Below are positions 10,389 through 21,989 of a DNA stretch of 64,000 bases, piece after piece (position 1 is the first letter of the stretch; each line of letters begins with the position of its first letter). A program made the position numbers and the translations under genes. Source of the DNA: Pegoplata infirma (Eukaryota; Arthropoda; Insecta; Diptera; Anthomyiidae); the NCBI GenBank assembly GCA_963921195.1, contig OY992536.1:234706023-234770022 (forward strand), in the 5' to 3' direction. Under the pieces are notes generated by a model, which saw only the letters and a program-made list of their open reading frames with translations, did no database searches and was not told where the DNA came from.

Positions 10389-10739
10389 TAAACGTAATTT
10401 ATATTGTATTTTTATTTTTTAATATTTTTATTCTATATTTTTTATATCAGAAATATCAGGTATTGAATTTCTCTTTTTTGCAATACATACCTACTTGTTT
10501 TTCTTGAACACTCTTTTTTTTATAATAGTCACTTACAATTTGGCACAGTTTAATTATACTTTTAACTAAACAGTACATACTTAATACTATTATCTAAAAA
10601 ACTTTTCATATTTTTTGTTTCTTTAAAAAATACAATTGTGCCACCAGTTTTTATCTATTCACATATTAAATGTTTTTTTTTTTTTTTTTTGCCTTGACTG
10701 AAAATGTTGATTGCGTAAAGCAATTTGGAATCTGAAAGT
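10389..10739. other. Start of Past1 intron
   Basis: AT-rich non-coding sequence with T runs. No acceptor followed by an EH-domain frame was seen. Confidence 0.5.
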
Positions 10740-11935
10740 TTTATGTAGAAAAACTTTTTCTATTAGAAAAATTTTTCAGAGTCAGAGAATTTTTCTATAG
10801 GAAAAATGTCTCAGAATCTGAGAATTTTTCTATACGAAAAATGTCTCAGAATCTGAGAATTTTTCTATACGAAAAATGTTTTAGAATCTAAGATTTTTCT
10901 ATTCGAAAAATGTCTCAGAATCTGAGAATTTTTCTTTACGAAAAATGTTTTCGAGTCTAAGATTTTTTTCTATACGAAAAATGTCTCAGAATCTGAGAAT
11001 TTTTCTATACGAAAATTATGTCAGAACCTGAAAATTTTTCTATACGAAAAATGTCTCAGAATCTGAGATTTTTTCTATAAGAAAAATGTCTCAGAATCTG
11101 AGATTTTTTCTATAAGAAAAATGTCTCAGAATCGGAGAATTTTTCTATACTGAGATATTTTTTTATACGAAAAATTGTTTAGAGTACATATGCAAGTAAT
11201 CTGAGAATTTTTCTATACGAAAAATGTCTTAGATTGTGAGAATTTTTCTATACTAAAAATGTCTCAGATTCTGAGAATTTTTCTATATGAAAAATGTCTC
11301 AGAATCTGAGTAGTTTTCTATACGAAAAATGTCTCAGAATCTGAAAAATGAATCTGAGAATTTTTCTATACAAAAATGTCTCAGAATCTGAGAATTTTTC
11401 TATACAAAAAATGTCTATGAATTTTTCTATACGAAAAATTTCTCAGAATCTGATAATTTTTCCTTACGAAAAAATCCTCAGAATCTGTGAATATATCTAT
11501 ACGAAAAATGTCTCGGAATCTGATAATTTTCATATACGAAAAATGTCTTAGAATCTAAGAACTTTTCTATACGAAAAATGTCACAAATTCTGAGAATTTT
11601 TCTATACGAAAAATATCTCAGAATATGAGAAATTTTTTTACAAAAAATGTTTTAGAATCTAAGAATTTTTCTATACGAGAAATGTATTAGAATGTAAGAA
11701 TTTCCTTATACGAAAAATGTCTCAGAATCTGGGAATTTTTCTATAAGAAAAATGTCTTAGGCTGCTCCGTTATTTAAAAACTCTCCGCTAAATTTAACTT
11801 TTTCATACAAATTTTGACATAAGGCTCCGCAGTTAGCAGCTAACTTTTCATTGAGTAATCCGCCCTTAGAATCTGAGATTTTTTTTATACGAAAAATGTC
11901 TCAAAATTTAAAAATTTTTTATTCGTAAAATGTCA
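10740..11935 (+). repeat. Tandem satellite 1, ~35-bp unit
   Basis: About 30 diverged tandem units built from TTTCTATACGAAAAATG and TCTCAGAATCTGAG. Both halves are close to palindromic, so each unit can form small hairpins. Unit length varies by a few bases, and one 104-bp insert (11761-11864) interrupts the array. The same satellite is found in reverse orientation at 56368-56585. Confidence 0.9.
11761..11864. repeat. 104-bp insertion in satellite 1
   Basis: Foreign sequence starting GCTGCTCCGTTATT and ending GAGTAATCCGCC interrupts a satellite unit. CTTAG occurs on both sides (11756-11760 and 11865-11869), suggesting a 5-bp duplication. Terminal inversion is weak. Confidence 0.6.
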
Positions 11936-11949
11936 AAACATTTTACAAC

Positions 11950-12045
11950 CTATGAACACTCACTTGAGTAATTGAATTTCTTTCACACGTGAGTTTCGCG
12001 TGATTCACGTAAATCATGCGACCAGCGTTCATCTCTAATTTACAG
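11950..12045. mobile_element. Fragment of a GTGAGT-type hAT element
   Basis: Contains ACACTCACTTGAG, CACGTGAGTTTCGCGTG and the end CGTTCATCTCTA, close to the ends of the complete element at 49176-49663. Only part is left and no target duplication is seen. Confidence 0.55.
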
Positions 12046-12714
12046 CTGATATACACAGACTAAATCCAATTAAAAACTAATTCAGACAAGGTGTGTCTAG
12101 GTCGTGTAGTTTAAATATTTAGCTACAAACATTAGCATTAACTAACCCCTAAATATTATGTATTAATTTATAAATTTGCTCTTCCCAATTCCATTCCCTT
12201 TTAACATAATTATTAACATATAAACAACTGCAAACGCATAAACTTGATTATATTTTGTTTTACAACTCGTTTGTCTAAATTTCATTGTTACTGAATAAGA
12301 TATTGCTCTTTATAACTTGAGCAATTGACCCAGTTAATAGAAACAAAATGATCTAAAAAAAGTCATAAAAATTGTTTAGAGTACATAAGCAAGTAATCAT
12401 GAGAAGTATGATGAAAAAAGCGAAATATAAATAAGTGTTAGAATAATAATATAATTTTTTTTTAAATAAAAACAAACAAGATAATTACATTTAGTATAGA
12501 CCGAGTAAAAAATTGTATACCCTACATCAACAGTAATAATGTATGAAATTTAGTTTAAGAGAGATTTAAAAATAAAATACAATTCAGCATGGAAAAACAC
12601 TTATCTCATTCAAATTGACTGGAAAATCTTACCTTTAAATTAAGGTTAACTTTGAAATACTAATTGTAATATTGGTCCTAAATCTATCGTAAAGGAATTT
12701 CTCTATCGTAAAGG
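12046..12714. other. AT-rich intron-like stretch
   Basis: No open frame or inverted repeat. One short direct repeat: AAAGGAATTTCTCTA occurs twice near 12692-12724. Confidence 0.4.
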
Positions 12715-13455
12715 AATTTCTCTACACAATTTCAAATTGTATTTAAACATTTTTCAAATGAATTTTAAATTTTCAAAATAAATTTTAAACTTGTCGAAAT
12801 ATATTTTTAAATTATCTAAATGTAGTTTTGAATTGTCCAAATGCCTTTGAAATTGTCCAAATATATGTATTTTAAAATGGTCCAAATTTATTTAAAAATG
12901 GTCAAAATATATTTTAAAGTTATAGAAATATATTTTATAATTGTCCAAATTTATTTCTAAAATTTCCAAAAATATTTTAAAATTGTCCAAATTTATTTTT
13001 AAAGTACACTTTAAAATTATTCAAATGTAGTTTAAAATTGTCTAAATACAATTTAAAATGTTTCAAATGTATTTTAAAATCCAAATGTATTTTAAAATTT
13101 ACCAAAGTTTCCAAATATATTTTAAAAACTCCAAAATTTATTTAAAAATTTTTAAAATGTTATTTAAAAGTATCTAAATGTATTTTTAAAATTGTTCAAA
13201 TGTATTTTAAAATTATCTAAATATTTTTCCAAACTGTCCAAATGTATTTTAAAATTATTCAAATATAGTTAAAAATTGTCCAATTGTTTTTCAAAATTGT
13301 CTAAATGTATTTAAAAATTTTATAAATGTATTTTGAAGCTGTCTAATTGTATATCAAAATGGTCTAAATAAATTTAAAAATTGTCCAAATGCATTTAAAA
13401 ATTTTCCAATTTCAGTTCAAAATTTTTAAAACGTATTTTTAAATGGTACAAAACC
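12715..13455 (+). repeat. Tandem satellite 2, ~21-bp unit
   Basis: Roughly 33 diverged tandem units of ATGTATTTTAAAATTGTCC. Reverse-orientation blocks of the same satellite are at 15784-15840 and 55085-55375. Confidence 0.88.
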
Positions 13456-13540
13456 CAGCAAAATTTTCTGTTCCAAATAATCGGTTCCAGAACGCATCAA
13501 ACTACCCTGCAACCGGTTCTACTTAACATTCCAGAATCAA

Positions 13541-13861
13541 TGGCCCGTACCACAAGTCCCCAAAAAATAAATAAAATCGACTTTTAAAATACAATTTTAA
13601 TAATCGACTTTAAATTTAAAATTTTGAGTCGCAGTAGTCTTTGTTTCTGGGTGTTTATTTTTTTATTTTCAAATTTTGATTGGTTGTTTTATTAATTTTG
13701 TTTTTCTTTATTTTTCTTTATTTTGTTCTGATTGGCTATTTAAAAAAAAACGCCTTCCAAAAACTTTATTTTAAATATTTTTTTTATGGTACGGATAAAA
13801 TGAAGTTTTATTTTAGGTAAAAGTCGACTTTAAAAAACAAAAACGTTCTGTGGTAAGGCTG
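13541..13861 (+). repeat. 321-bp interspersed repeat, copy 1
   Basis: Ends TGGCCCGTACCACA and TGTGGTAAGGCTGA are imperfect inverted repeats. Matched almost base for base by 18967-19287, which is also 321 bases. Contains AAGTCGACTTTAAA and ATCGACTTTTAAAA. Non-coding. Confidence 0.82.
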
Positions 13862-14800
13862 AATGATTTTTGTTTGAAATTGTCCCGAAAGCAATCGTTT
13901 TTTAGAGCAAGTAGTTTTTTTGAAAAATACTTTTACATAGAAAATTTTGTTGTGATTACCGTAGAATATATTCAAGAATCTATTGAACCAGGAATTTGTT
14001 CCAAAAAATTTTCCTGGGAAAGTGTGTACAAAAAAATATATTAAAAACCCTCTATCTAAAAAAACACAATTTTTCAGGAGAGCCTAAAATCTGTTTATTT
14101 AGCGTATAGTTAGAGTATTTAAAATTCGATATTCTACAATATTTTTTAAATCAACTACTGAATCTCAAAAATAATTCGTTTTTAAAATGTTGCACTATTG
14201 GGGATTTTATGATAGATAGAGGGTATTGTTTCTTAAAAATATTTAAAGTACATGAATGAAAATGATCAGATAGAGGAGTTTTGCATTTAAATAAAAATTA
14301 ATTATTATGATTTCATTTACGACATCGGTAAATGTTTAGCGTGATTTATTAATGATAACGGCTTATAAAAAATTCCGAAATCGCGGTTTTGGTCCACAGG
14401 TGCTGATTTTTAAAACAAAAGTTATTTATTATACCAAATTCATCTTAAAATGTGACCAACTGTTGAGTATGTTATGTAAAAATAGCAAACAAATTAAAAA
14501 TGCGATTTTGGTCCAAAGATGCTAATCAGCATCGCAATTTTTAAGATTTATTTTTTTCAAAATCTACACAAGACATCCAAATTTTGAGCCATATTTTTCA
14601 AAAAAGTCAAACAAGAATTTTCAGCAAAAGTGGACCAAAATCGTGGTTCTGGAAGTTTGATGACAAATTCATGTTAAGCATGCAAAAAATAGTATGAAAA
14701 CATGTATTGCAAGATGAAATTATTCCAAAAAAATATTTATAAATTATTTGAAAAATGCAAATAAACTATCAAATAAAATATTTTTGCTTTGAATTTTACT
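13862..14800. other. Unassigned, with a weak inverted pair
   Basis: ACCCTCTATCT (14046-14056) is inverted as AGATAGAGGGT (about 14215-14225), possibly ends of a small MITE. TTTTGGTCCA occurs twice (about 14385 and 14506). No gene supported. Confidence 0.4.
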
Positions 14801-14808
14801 CCATAGAT

Positions 14809-15715
14809 CAGAGCTTCTCACTAACTTTTGCTTTGCGACCCCTTTTTAATATTTCAAATTTTTCGCAACCCCGCCACATAAAGAAAAAATTAGCAACGTG
14901 AACTTTGCCCTCAGTTTTTTTAAAAACCTGAAGTAATGAAAAAATTTGGAAACCAAATTCAGAAAGATTAATTGAAACCGTGTAGTCAGATCCCAGACAC
15001 ATACCAAAAATTTCACGTAAAAAACTTCCAAAAAATTAAAAAAAAAAACAGAATTTTTGTGACCTATGACCTCAATTTACTCAAAAATTTGGAAACCAGG
15101 TCCTTAACTACGGCATTTTGTATCGAAACTTACTGTCGTCATCCATTTTTTATTTCCGAAAATAAAATAAAAATACCAGTTTAACCTGATTAGAAATGAA
15201 GAAATGTTTACCAAAAAAGCATTTAAAGTCCAATTTTGAGTAATGATTGTTTATTCTTCAAAATGATGTACCAATGTTTGGTATTGTTCGAAATTTTATT
15301 CGATCACGAATCTAGATCCGTTATTCGGATCCAGATTTGGAATCAGCATTAAAAAGTAAATCAAAAAAATTGGTCAGATCTCAGACGCATCCAAAAATAT
15401 CACAAACAAAGCTCTTAAAAATGCACAAGAATACGTTTTTGTGAACTATGCCTTTAATTTTCTCAAAAACCTAACGTACTAGAAAAATTTTAAACCCAGA
15501 TTCGGAATCAGCATCGAAAAAATAATAGAAAACGAAATGTCAGATCCCAGACTCAGCCAAAAAATTTTACAAATCAGTGTTGGGAGTGTTGGTTTTTTTA
15601 ATAAAATTATTTGTATATTTACCAAAATTTAAGTTTTAACAAAATTGTTCGCGATCCCCCTGAAATTCTTCCGCGACCCCCTAGGGGGTCGCGACCCACC
15701 ATTTGAGAACCATTG
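14809..15715. mobile_element. 907-bp hAT element with GGTCGCGACCC end
   Basis: Left end CAGAGCTTCTCAC; right end GGTCGCGACCCACC...GAGAACCATTG. The 8-bp target CCATAGAT is duplicated exactly at 14801-14808 and 15716-15723. The GGTTCTCAAA plus GGGTCGCGACCC terminus is a form known from animal hAT elements. No intact transposase; the short frames are AT-rich. Confidence 0.88.
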
Positions 15716-15783
15716 CCATAGATGAACGCCGTTTTACTAAATATTTTGCCATCAAAAATTATTTTCGTGATATGTTTTCTTTT

Positions 15784-15840
15784 TGAAATATATTTGAACA
15801 ATTTCAAATACATTTAAACAATTTTGAAATACATTTGGAT
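15784..15840 (-). repeat. Satellite 2 remnant, reverse orientation
   Basis: Two to three units of CAATTTCAAATACATTT. The hAT element at 15841-17889 inserted in it, and the block resumes for a few bases at 17890-17910. Confidence 0.75.
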
Positions 15841-17889
15841 TAGTGCCCCTCATTTCCCGGTTCTCGGTATTCCCGGGAATACCGGTATTCCCGGTTCTGG
15901 TACCGGTTTCCCGGTTCTAGATATATTCCCGGGAATACCGGTATTCCCGGTTCTGATGTTGGTACCGGTTCTCAAAAAATAAAAAAATTCTATTATAATA
16001 TTCAAATTACACCATTTAATCAGTATTTCAGAAATATTTAGTTGTGTTTGTAAAATTATTAAAAAATCATGTTATGTACAGACCTGTAAATACTTAAAAA
16101 TTTATTTACTTATTCTATAATTTTTAAATATTTTTTGTATTTGTACTTGAACATTTCAAATACAAATATTTTTTTACTTACTTAACATTTTTACAAGTAA
16201 GTAAAACAAAATATTTACTTAAAGAGTTCAAGTTCAAATATTTTCAAATAAATATTATATTTGAAAAAATGTTTACAAATAAAATATTTGAGAACATTTT
16301 TTCAAATATTTTTATACTTGTCAACATTTTTCAAATATTTTTATACTTGCCCACATTTTTCAAATATTAAAAATTATAATGGTTGACGCAAATAAAGGCG
16401 TAACAACTAACTTTTTGAAAACATATTTTTACATAAATGAATATTTGCAATACAGCTTTCCAATGTTCACTAAAGATGTTGGTAAAATTGTGGAATCATG
16501 TAGATATTGGACCTATTTGAAAAACGCGCTTTTTTATAAATTTATATTTTCAGCATAGAACCAAGCCATTTGCAGTTAAGGATCTTATTTCGTTTAAAGA
16601 CCTTTTACAATTGCCCATTTTGGACATATATCCTGAAATGTCAGATCTTAAATTTTTGGCCTGTGGACGAAGAATTGATAGAAAAACGGGACGAAGTGAA
16701 ATTGGGGTTTTTAAAATTTTAGCTGATTTTAAAGCTCAGATATACATTTTTTGGACTGTGGACGAAGAACTAAGATGAAATATGGGCGCGGCCAAACTGC
16801 ATGCTTTACATTTTAACTTATTGAAAACCTCCAATGACCTAGGGCAATTAAAATTGGCATGTATATAGTACGGACCATGTAGAAGATTCACTCGAACCGA
16901 GATTTTTGGCATCCGGAGGAAGGGTGGAGAGACGAAAGAAAAATAGTCGTGTTATATTCTTATATTTGGGTCGCAGCCCACCGTTTAAGAACCATTATGC
17001 TAACAGCTAAGATTTCTCGACAATACCAATTAGAAGAAGTGCTCACTTCTTTTTTGCTACGATCTTTTTATTCCTCGCTGCTTTTAGAAGATCCAGCATT
17101 TCATAGCCTGAGGCAGAAGAAGCCAAAATTGTACATGTGCTTAACTGATTCCTTTGTTACAAAAGATATTTGTTTAAATATTAATATAACTGCATTTCCC
17201 ATACGCTTCACGCTATATTATTAGCGTGTGGAATTTTATTATCAAACAATTATAAATATAAAATTTTATAACAAAATATTTTGACAGATAAATTTATTTG
17301 AAAAAATGTTGCCAAATATTTTATTTGAGTTCAAATATTTTATTTGTAAACATTTTCTTCAAGTATTTTACTTATAATAAGTATTTTACTTATCGTAAGT
17401 ATTTTACTTATAGCAAGTATAAACATATTTGAATTTACTTGTATTTGATTTATTAAATACAAATATTTTTTTTACTTACTTAAAACAATGTTAAGTAAGT
17501 AAAACAAATATTTGAACTTGAAAACTTCAAGTATAAGTATTTTAATATTTACTTAAAAATACTGAAGTACAACTTTTTTACAGGTTTGGTTATGTACTAT
17601 ATTTTTATTAAATTCATAAAAAAAAAATTGGAAAAGGTGTTTTTAACATGTTTTGTATTTTTTTGGTAAAAGCGAAGAACAAATTTTAGTTCTACACAAT
17701 TTTACAAAATATACATACCGGTAGTCCCGGGAATACCGGTAATACCGTCAGAACCGGAACCGGGAATACCGGTATTCCCGGGAATACCGGGAATAATTCC
17801 AGAACCGGGAAACCGGTACCATTTCCCGGGAATACCGAGAACCGGGAATACCGGTATTCCCGGTACTACGGTACTGACCGTAGGCACTA
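15841..17889. mobile_element. 2,049-bp hAT element with CCGGTATTCCCGGG arrays
   Basis: Ends TAGTGCCCC and GTAGGCACTA. The 8-bp target ATTTGGAT is duplicated exactly at 15833-15840 and 17890-17897. Within about 130-170 bases of each end the palindromic word CCGGTATTCCCGGGAATACC is repeated. The middle is largely another hAT insertion (16079-17588). No transposase. Confidence 0.9.
16079..17588. mobile_element. 1,510-bp hAT element nested inside the previous one
   Basis: Ends CAGACCTGTAAA and TTTACAGGTTTG. The 8-bp target GTTATGTA is duplicated exactly at 16071-16078 and 17589-17596. Both flanks are filled with AAGTAAGTAAAACAAATATTT-like words. The frame at 16949-17224 has no recognisable domain. 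GGGTCGCAGCCCACCG with TTTAAGAACCATT near 16966-16999 resembles another hAT end, so a further fragment may be nested. Confidence 0.87.
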
Positions 17890-17915
17890 ATTTGGATGAT
17901 TTTAAAACACATACA

Positions 17916-18130
17916 CCGGTATTCATAAAAAAACGAGTGGCTATTATCAAGCTGCTACTCGCAATTTTTAATCAAGGAAATTTATGCTAATGATGAAACG
18001 TACGCGTTTTATCATTATAATGAAGATAAAAGTGTCTAACATTGAAGGCCAAGCTTTCCCTTTCAGAAAACTGTGTTTGAAAAAGTTAGCAGCTTGATGA
18101 TAGCCACCCGTTTTTTGTTATGAATACGGG
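17916..18130. repeat. ~215-bp palindromic MITE
   Basis: CCGGTATTCATAAAAAAAC pairs with GTTATGAATACGGG, and TGGCTATTATCAAGCTGCTA with TAGCAGCTTGATGATAGCC. No clear duplication. Confidence 0.72.
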
Positions 18131-18394
18131 CGATAATTTTTAAGCCGGATTTGTCAAAAAATGCGGACATGAATTTTAATCGAAAAACGTATTTTTTTTT
18201 TCAAATTTTGACTGTTAGTTGCCGACTAAAGATGCCCTTGCCAAATTTTCCCACAATCAGCTCTTCCGTGGCCATCGTTCGGCAGGTAATCCGACACGAA
18301 ATACAAAAGTTTGATTTGACGGGACGCCCTACTGTACATCTAAACAATTAAAATTGAAATTGGTATTTTTTAAAGCTTTATATATAGAATGGAT

Positions 18395-18664
18395 TAGCGT
18401 GTCCCGAATTATAAGTTTTTTGGCTTGGAACGCCAAAATATGCGCAATAAGGAGTCTTTTTCGAAAAACAAAAAATATTTTTTTTTATCAAAATTCACTA
18501 AAATTACAATCTTTGGAAGCTGATAAGAAACGTGTTTTTTGTCCAACTGTTTTTGTTAATTTTTCCCATAAAAGGGTCCTAATAGTTTTGGAGGCAAACG
18601 ATGCCCCTCCCGAATTTGAGTTTTTTTTTTTTTAATTCATGAAAAAGAAATTCGGGACGCGCTA
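18395..18664. repeat. ~270-bp MITE with TAGCGTGTCCCG ends
   Basis: TAGCGTGTCCCGAATT at the left is inverted as AATTCGGGACGCGCTA at the right. The interior is AT-rich with no useful frame. Confidence 0.68.
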
Positions 18665-18966
18665 ATATATATTATAATTTTTCTTTTTTCTATTAAAATA
18701 ATACCTGTTATTCGTACCTACTTGCCTCTGTGAGTGTTTTATTTTTTCAATTATTTAACAAAGTTTTGTTATGGAACTTCCAATTGATTTGATGATATAA
18801 ATAATTCATTAAAGTATTTCGATGACGAACTTGAAATCGTCATTTTGCACATTTGAGGTGATAAGATATGAAATTAATGTATGATGTAATATCTTTGCTT
18901 TGTTAATTACTTTTTGTTATTGCAAATTTTAACAAATATTTAATAATTCACTGATACTTAAATTAT
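18665..18966. other. AT-rich stretch, nothing recognised
   Basis: No frame, inverted repeat or RNA gene seen. Confidence 0.4.
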
Positions 18967-19287
18967 TGGCCCGTACCACAAGTCCCCAAAAAATAAATAA
19001 AATCGACTTTTAAAATACGATTTTGATAATCGACTTTAAATTTAAAATTTTGAGTCGCAGTAGTCTTTGTTTCTGGGTGTTTATTTTTTTATTTTCAAAT
19101 TCTGATTGGTTGTTTTATTATTTTTGTTTTTCTTTATTTTTATTTATTTTGTTCTGATTGGTTATTTAAAAAAAACGCCTTCCAAAAACTTTATTTTAAA
19201 TATTTTTTTTATGGTACGGATAAAATGAAGTTTTATTTTAGATAAAAGTCGACTTTAAAAAACAAAAACGTTCTGTGGTAAGGCTGA
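18967..19287 (+). repeat. 321-bp interspersed repeat, copy 2
   Basis: Same orientation, length and sequence as 13541-13861, with scattered substitutions and small homopolymer changes. Confidence 0.82.
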
Positions 19288-19780
19288 TTGATTTTACTTT
19301 TTTCAAATCAGAAAGTAAAAGAAACTCCTACTTTAAAATATTTCCTATTTTAATATTTTAAACTGACTCATATCTAAAAAATAAAAACCACAAAAATTTA
19401 CACTTGAAAGCATTTCATTGCATTTCTTAAAAAAAAAAAAAAACAAATGGTTAAATTGTATTTTAGAAATTATAAACCATGACTTTTTTTATTCATATGT
19501 GCTTTAGTTACATACATACTTCAAATACCAACTACTATGTACTCCTATTTATAAACATTTATTTAACAAATGAAAGCTTAGGTTTTGTATCATCGATTAA
19601 TGTTTCATTGTTGGATTTTTTTCTATCTAAACTTCCATCTCACTTTCAATGTGAAAATTCAAATATTAATATGTAGTAGAAGCAGAGCTCTTATAGAATT
19701 ACATCTCAATTTAATTTTTAATGATGAATTGAAGAAAAAACTAGTAAAAACTAAAATCTGCTGAATCCATGACAACTTTG
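19288..19780. other. AT-rich stretch, nothing recognised
   Basis: A 65-codon frame at 19479-19676 has AT-driven composition and no motif. I do not support it as a gene. Confidence 0.4.
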
Positions 19781-19788
19781 TACATGTT

Positions 19789-20578
19789 TAGGCTGACCAT
19801 ACATTCTGATTTGATCAGTACATGTACTGATTTTTGATCACGTGTACTGATCAAAAGACGTTGCACTGATTTGTACTGATTTTTTGAAATATGTACTGAT
19901 TGTACTGATTTTTTAACATTTCAACATAACAAATTATTTTGTTCGAAAACTTTATACAAAAACTTTAATTTCCATAAAATAAGTCATCGGCGTAGTTTTT
20001 TATAACATTAGTATGACAAAGATATAATTTGAGTTAAATCAATTCTAAAAAGTTCAGAGCTCGTGAATCAAGAGGTTCATTAACGCAAAAATGTATCTGA
20101 GCATGAGTTTATTTTAATCCTATAATATGAAAAGGTTTATATGAAAAGACGCCCATAATCTTTGAGGTTTTCTAAACGAAAAGTTCACAGGATGATGGAT
20201 TTTTTATATTTTTAGAAAGATAATGTAATTGCATCAATTCAAATGATTCTGAGATGTTCGATGAGGTAATGTCTTCAGAATTTATTGCACAAATCACTCA
20301 GATTTCGCTATTTAAAAAACACGTGCTTTTTATCTGGGAAGTTTTATAAAAGTCAGAGTTATCAAAACTTATGGAAAAAAGTCCTCAGAATTTGAGGGAT
20401 TTTCTTAAACTCAAAACCTGTGGGTTTTTGTTTGTTAGTGTAACCGAATTTTTTTGTGTGTCGAAAAAATTTTCGGTGTTTTGTCATAGAAAAGAGTTTT
20501 TAGAGAGGTATTTCACGAAAATATAAACGTAAAAGCTTGGGCGTACTGATTTGAGTTCAGAAAAAAATGGTCACCCTA
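19789..20578. mobile_element. 790-bp hAT element with GTACTGATT repeats
   Basis: Ends TAGGCTGACCAT and ATGGTCACCCTA. Flanks TACATGTT (19781-19788) and TACATGTG (20579-20586) match at 7 of 8 bases. The left end holds TGTACTGATTTTTGATC-type words in both orientations; one copy, CGTACTGATTTGAG, remains at the right. Confidence 0.82.
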
Positions 20579-20724
20579 TACATGTGGCACCCAAATGACC
20601 TATAAAAAACTTGTCACCTTTCATATAACAACACCGCTTTTGTGAGGAAAAGTCTGAAACTTGGATACTTCACTTATGATATGTCAGTAGGAAACATTCC
20701 GTACAAAAAATTGGTAGTCAAAAG

Positions 20725-21184
20725 CAAGGTTGGTTATTTATTTTAGGCAAAGTTAACGGTAAGGGTTTTCAAATCGTTTCGTAACGGTATGTACCTGTAC
20801 CGAAACAACCATACCGGTACATACTGGTATTATTAATTTAGTTAAAAATTAAAAAAAAACACATAGTACTGAAAGCTAAAAATATTTTAAAGACCAAAAA
20901 AAAAAGTATAAATTTGATTTGAACTATTTTTGTCATTTATTTTATGATAATTTGCAAATTATAAATTTAAAATAATGTTAGCAATTTGATTTTATTTTTT
21001 TGTTCGTTAAAAACCCTTAAACCAGATAAAATTTGGAATACCGATACAATACCGGTATTCCAAATTTTACAATATAACGGTAACGGTATTTCAAAAATAT
21101 TTTTAGCGGTATCGGTAACGGTATTCAATTTGAAAGGGTTTTTAATCGGGAACGGTAATATAAGGGTAACGGTAACCAACCATG
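20725..21184. mobile_element. 460-bp hAT element with GGTAACGG repeats
   Basis: Ends CAAGGTTGGTTA and TAACCAACCATG. The 8-bp target GTCAAAAG is duplicated exactly at 20717-20724 and 21185-21192. Internal words GGTAACGGTATT and ATACCGGTATT repeat near both ends. Frames across it are incidental. Confidence 0.87.
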
Positions 21185-21340
21185 GTCAAAAGTGTTGGAG
21201 GTCAAAAAACGCTTATTTTTTTCTACTATATTTAAAAAAATGTTTGTTTGGGTTGTTGGAAAAACTCGCTGATAACTAAATAAAAATGATTGGATAATTT
21301 TTTAAATTTTTAATGTTTGAACTTGAAAAAAACCGACTTA

Positions 21341-21938
21341 CAAGGGAAGTCTCCCTAGTGTCACCCGCGGATCTTTATGGAATTGGTTTTATTTTGTAGA
21401 GCAGAAAAAATAAGGGGACACGTATTTTTTTTTAGCGTCCCAAATTTATATTTAGGGGGTAAAAAGAAGGAGGGAAGACAAGGCCATTTTTCAATTTTTT
21501 TCGTTTATCTCCTATAGTATGCAAAGAAACCTAGTCATGTTACATACCAAATGAAAGGTCTTTGGAAAACCTATCTACGTGTGCTAAGAACGTGTACAAA
21601 CATGTACAAGTTTTCGTCATATTGAGTAAAATACCAAAATTTTAGGACATTTTTGTTAATAAGTCGAAAAATATTAACTTCTTTGGGCCGTTGTTAGCAC
21701 CACGAGATAGGTATTTTTAATACCTTTAATCTGATACCACACATGCCTATATTAATATTTTTTAAATAGGCATAAATCGTAAAAAAATGAAAAAGGTCAA
21801 TTTCCCCCCATTCAAATCGACTCCCCCTAAAAATGAGTTTGGGCCGCTAAAAAAATACGTGTCGAATTAATTTTCGTTCTTAGCAACATATCCAAATTTC
21901 ATAAAGATCGGAGGGTGACACCAGGGAGACTTCCCTTG
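21341..21938. mobile_element. 598-bp PIF/Harbinger-like element
   Basis: CAAGGGAAGTCTCCCTAGTG and its partner ACCAGGGAGACTTCCCTTG are inverted; arms reach about 45 bases (GATCTTTATGG and CATAAAGATC). TTA is duplicated at 21338-21340 and 21939-21941. Ends are related to those at 49014-50177. Confidence 0.8.
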
Positions 21939-21989
21939 TTAGAAATATTTTTAAAAAAATATCTATAAATAACACAGCTCAACAAGAAA

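Noticed and set aside
10383..10507. Extension of the Past1 frame past the donor
   Set aside because: Residues become Phe/Ile/Tyr-rich immediately after a perfect GTAAGT; it is intron read-through.
16949..17224. Possible transposase remnant in the nested hAT
   Set aside because: 91 codons without a BED finger, catalytic motif or hAT dimerisation motif.
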